Shown here: positions 5,256 through 6,170 of the stretch, piece after piece | Numbering within the stretch: position 1 is the stretch's first letter | Layout of the letters: every line of letters begins with the position of its first letter | Source of the DNA: Candidatus Moranbacteria bacterium UBA4824 | GTDB lineage: Bacteria; Patescibacteriota; Minisyncoccia; Moranbacterales; UBA2206 | Assembly (NCBI GenBank): GCA_002400405.1 | Contig: DHFM01000051.1 | Coordinates: 1-6,170, forward strand | Length of the DNA stretch: 6,170 nucleotides | Reading direction: 5' to 3' | Made by a program: the position numbers and the translations under genes | Notes under the pieces: model-generated | Told to the model about the DNA's origin: nothing | Seen by the model: only the letters and a program-made list of their open reading frames with translations | Database searches by the model: none

Positions 5256-5615
5256 ATGTTAAAAGATGTCTTAAATTACATCCGAAAAAGGTTAATAAAT
5301 GTAACTCCTAAACGCTACGTAGAATATACCGGCGTGCTATTTCGTGAGAATTCACAATTCTCTGAAAATGAATTAAAAAACAGAAATATTATAATAATTG
5401 GAGACAAGGACAATCCCAAATGGATTCATCTTATTTGCCCATGCGGATGTGGAAATAAAATCTCACTTAACTTAATGAAAAGTTATTATCCGAGGTGGAA
5501 AGCAAGATTTAATAAAGATAATACATTGAGTATTTTCCCATCCATTGATAATGCTTCTTGCGGTGCCCATTTTTGGGTTGACCACAGTAAAGTGTTTTGG
5601 GCAAAATACAAATAA
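5256..5615 (+). CDS. DUF6527 family metal-binding protein
   Basis: A 119-residue protein with the DUF6527 pattern: a strand before HLICPCGCGNKI (C61, C63, C65), then W/RF...TLSIFPSI (91-97) and SCGAHFWVDHSKVFWA (101-116, with C102 and H105). The three-cysteine cluster plus Cys/His pair is a plausible zinc site. This family recurs beside Prok-E2_E, JAB-E1 and Multiubiquitin genes as I recall, and its place here as last gene, 4 bp after the E1 stop, agrees. Its biochemical role is unknown. Because no E3 gene is otherwise present and RING-like E3s are zinc proteins, a target-binding or ligase-like role is a fair hypothesis, but the spacing of the cysteines does not match a RING. The N-terminal 50 residues are basic and lack recognisable motifs. 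Confidence 0.8.
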   Translation: MLKDVLNYIRKRLINVTPKRYVEYTGVLFRENSQFSENELKNRNIIIIGDKDNPKWIHLICPCGCGNKISLNLMKSYYPRWKARFNKDNTLSIFPSIDNASCGAHFWVDHSKVFWAKYK

Positions 5616-5632
5616 AGCCTCCGGATCTGGAC

Positions 5633-5662
5633 AAAAAAACAGCATATCCTGTGCTGTTTTTT
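5633..5662. terminator. bidirectional Rho-independent terminator
   Basis: An 11-bp perfect stem, AAAAAACAGCA (5634-5644) with TGCTGTTTTTT (5652-5662), and a 7-base loop. The T-run ends transcripts of the ubiquitin-like operon 18 bp after its last stop codon; the A-run gives a T-run on the minus strand for transcripts coming from the tRNA/GIY-YIG side. Confidence 0.88.
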
Positions 5663-5721
5663 GATGACCTTTTTTCGAGCTTTTAGAGGCCTCAGGGTCT
5701 CTCGATAAAAAAGTCTGACTG

Positions 5722-5793
5722 TTGGGGAGGAAGGATTCGAACCTTCGCGTGGGGGCTTCAAAGGCCCCTGCCTTACCACTTGGCTACTCCCCA
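5722..5793 (-). tRNA. tRNA-Gln (anticodon UUG)
   Basis: A complete 72-base cloverleaf on the minus strand. The acceptor TGGGGAG pairs with CTCCCCA; the D-arm has GCC/GGC around AAGTGGTAA; the anticodon stem GGGGC/GCCCC holds the loop CTTTGAA with TTG at 34-36; the variable region is CACGC; the T-arm GAAGG/CCTTC holds TTCGAAT. The discriminator is A, and CCA is not encoded (the gene is followed by CAG). U1-A72 with a weak first pair is typical of bacterial tRNA-Gln. The T-run 9 bases beyond the 3' end (GACTTTTTT) and the terminator at 5633-5662 would end the transcript. Confidence 0.95.
5769..5793. repeat. 25-bp direct repeat, copy 1 (5' part of tRNA-Gln)
   Basis: Identical to 6115-6139, 346 bp away, same orientation. 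Together with the 14-bp match 5735-5748 / 6082-6095, it brackets the GIY-YIG gene and looks like an attachment-type or recombination-derived duplication at a tRNA gene. Confidence 0.9.
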
Positions 5794-5811
5794 ACGCTGT
5801 ATACAATCTAT

Positions 5812-6063
5812 TTAAATTTCAAAATGTATATTTAATTTTCTTTCTAAACCTCCTTTCAATGATTTTAAATATTTTTCTCGTTGCATCGCTTCTGCTCTAC
5901 TTTTATATTCTTCTTTATAAACCAAAATAAATGGTCTTCTGTTTTTTGTAGCAGTAACTTTACCTGAATTATGCCTTAGAAGTCTTTTCTCAAGATTATT
6001 AGTTTGTCCAATATAAAATTTATTATCTTTAGTGCTTTTGAGAATATAAACAAAAAATAACAT
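5812..6063 (-). CDS. small GIY-YIG nuclease-domain protein
   Basis: An 83-residue single-domain GIY-YIG protein. The two motif halves read VYILKS (5-10, GIY equivalent) and FYIGQTNNLEKRLLRHNSG (16-34, YIG with conserved Arg27 and HN at 31-32); the catalytic-type glutamate is E63 in REKYLKSLKG. There is no extra DNA-binding module, so it is of the small UvrC/UPF0213-like type; such genes are frequent in CPR genomes and their function is unclear (repair, or a mobile endonuclease). ATG 6063 lacks a Shine-Dalgarno site and lies only 18 bases from the broken end of a truncated tRNA-Gln copy. The intact tRNA-Gln follows 18 bp after its stop codon. The flanking tRNA repeats suggest that it arrived or moved as a unit with tRNA sequence. 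Confidence 0.9.
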   Translation of the reverse strand: MLFFVYILKSTKDNKFYIGQTNNLEKRLLRHNSGKVTATKNRRPFILVYKEEYKSRAEAMQREKYLKSLKGGLERKLNIHFEI

Positions 6064-6098
6064 AATTTTTTTTGTGTTGTAATTCGAACCTTCGCATG

Positions 6099-6114
6099 CC
6101 CCGCCAAGGCGGGG
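6099..6114. repeat. GC-rich palindromic hairpin CCCCGCC-AA-GGCGGGG
   Basis: Seven-bp arms made only of G and C around a 2-base AA spacer, in otherwise AT-rich surroundings. It occupies the position of the anticodon arm in the truncated tRNA-Gln. It resembles a small interspersed palindrome that inserted into, or replaced, the arm. Confidence 0.75.
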
Positions 6115-6139
6115 TGCCTTACCACTTGGCTACTCCCCA
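6115..6139. repeat. 25-bp direct repeat, copy 2 (5' part of tRNA-Gln)
   Basis: Exact copy of 5769-5793; see there. It lies in the truncated tRNA. Confidence 0.9.
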
Positions 6140-6150
6140 GCGTCATATAA

Positions 6151-6170
6151 CATGAAACATGAAGCATGAA
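6151..6170. repeat. short tandem repeat, 7-bp unit CATGAAR
   Basis: Nearly three units (CATGAAA, CATGAAG, CATGAA) run into the window end, so the true length is unknown. It lies just upstream of the truncated tRNA copy. Confidence 0.5.

Larger units (their letters stand above)
3014..5615 (+). other. ubiquitin-like protein conjugation operon (five genes)
   Basis: Five same-strand genes with junctions of 19 bp, 3 bp, a 4-bp overlap and 4 bp: DUF2188, Multiubiquitin-family Ubl, Prok-E2_E, JAB-E1 fusion, DUF6527. It is bounded by a divergent regulator pair and candidate promoters on the left and a strong terminator (5633-5662) on the right. The set matches the kind of predicted prokaryotic ubiquitin-like systems known from comparative genomics. 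It differs from Bil systems (separate JAB and E1 genes, E2 with cysteine) and from CBASS type II (no CD-NTase, no Cap2-style E1-E2 fusion). Confidence 0.85.
6082..6139 (-). pseudogene. truncated tRNA-Gln copy with replaced anticodon arm
   Basis: On the minus strand the first 25 bases (6139-6115) are identical to those of the intact tRNA at 5793-5769. Then 21 bases that include a GC-rich hairpin take the place of the anticodon arm, and the last 14 (6095-6082) again match the intact gene through the T-loop (to TTCGAAT). The 3' strand of the T-stem and the 3' acceptor strand are missing, so no cloverleaf can form. A TTG triplet sits where the anticodon would be, but U33 is C and the stem cannot pair in that register. 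Confidence 0.85.

Noticed and set aside
3014..5615. CBASS type II assignment of the E1/E2/JAB genes
   Set aside because: No CD-NTase or effector gene is in the window, E1 is fused to JAB and not to E2, and a free Ubl gene is present, which CBASS lacks.
5672..5713. Imperfect long stem (TTTTTCGAG with CTCGATAAAAA) around GAGGCCTC between terminator and tRNA
   Set aside because: It needs a bulge and a long loop; it may add to tRNA 3' termination but is too weak to list as its own terminator.
5794..5803. TATACA as -10 box for tRNA-Gln on the minus strand (and TTATAT before the truncated copy)
   Set aside because: They end only 4-5 bases before the mature tRNA 5' ends, so transcription would start inside the tRNA; no convincing -35 is present.
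5486..5806. Minus-strand open frame spanning the DUF6527 end, the terminator and the tRNA
   Set aside because: It runs through a complete tRNA gene and a strong terminator hairpin, so it is a chance frame.
5976..6167. Minus-strand open frame over the truncated tRNA and the GIY-YIG start
   Set aside because: It overlaps the well-supported GIY-YIG gene in another frame and its N-terminus is translated tRNA sequence.

Overview
The window looks like accessory (defence-type) chromosomal DNA from an uncultivated bacterium, most likely a Patescibacteria/CPR member. This is an inference from AT-rich sequence, compact genes with weak Shine-Dalgarno sites, a tRNA gene without encoded CCA, and an 83-residue GIY-YIG nuclease of a type common in such genomes. 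TGA is used as a stop (XRE and E2 genes, both in ATGA overlaps), so this is the standard bacterial code and not the TGA=Gly code of some CPR lineages.

Layout. (1) 1-1504: 3' part of an ABC transporter ATPase, then a membrane-anchored HlyD/MacA-type adaptor; together the end of a MacB-like export operon. (2) 1497-1835: a C-terminal remnant of a type I restriction subunit HsdR, abutting the adaptor stop codon. (3) 1906-2744, minus strand: an XRE-type repressor and an ImmA/IrrE metallopeptidase overlapping by 4 bp. (4) 2745-3013: an intergenic region diverging in both directions, with two matching 17-bp operator-like dyads exactly 20 bp apart. (5) 3014-5615, plus strand: a tight five-gene operon: DUF2188 protein, ubiquitin-like protein (Multiubiquitin family), E2-like protein (Prok-E2_E family), JAB isopeptidase fused to an E1-type ThiF domain, and a DUF6527 metal-site protein. 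(6) 5633-5662: a strong bidirectional terminator. (7) 5722-6170: on the minus strand an intact tRNA-Gln(UUG), a GIY-YIG gene, and a truncated second copy of the same tRNA whose anticodon arm has been replaced by a GC-rich hairpin.

The main point of interest is the ubiquitin-like conjugation operon. The predicted chain is: the JAB domain trims the one-residue tail of the Ubl (Pro-Gly-Lys end) to expose glycine; the E1 domain adenylates it; the E2-like protein passes it to a target; DUF6527 and DUF2188 have unknown roles. The E2-like protein has no cysteine at all, so a classical thioester relay is impossible for it. The divergent XRE/ImmA pair with paired operators suggests an inducible switch in which the protease removes the repressor on a stress or infection signal. 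No CD-NTase or effector of a CBASS system is present, so this is not CBASS type II in the DNA shown.
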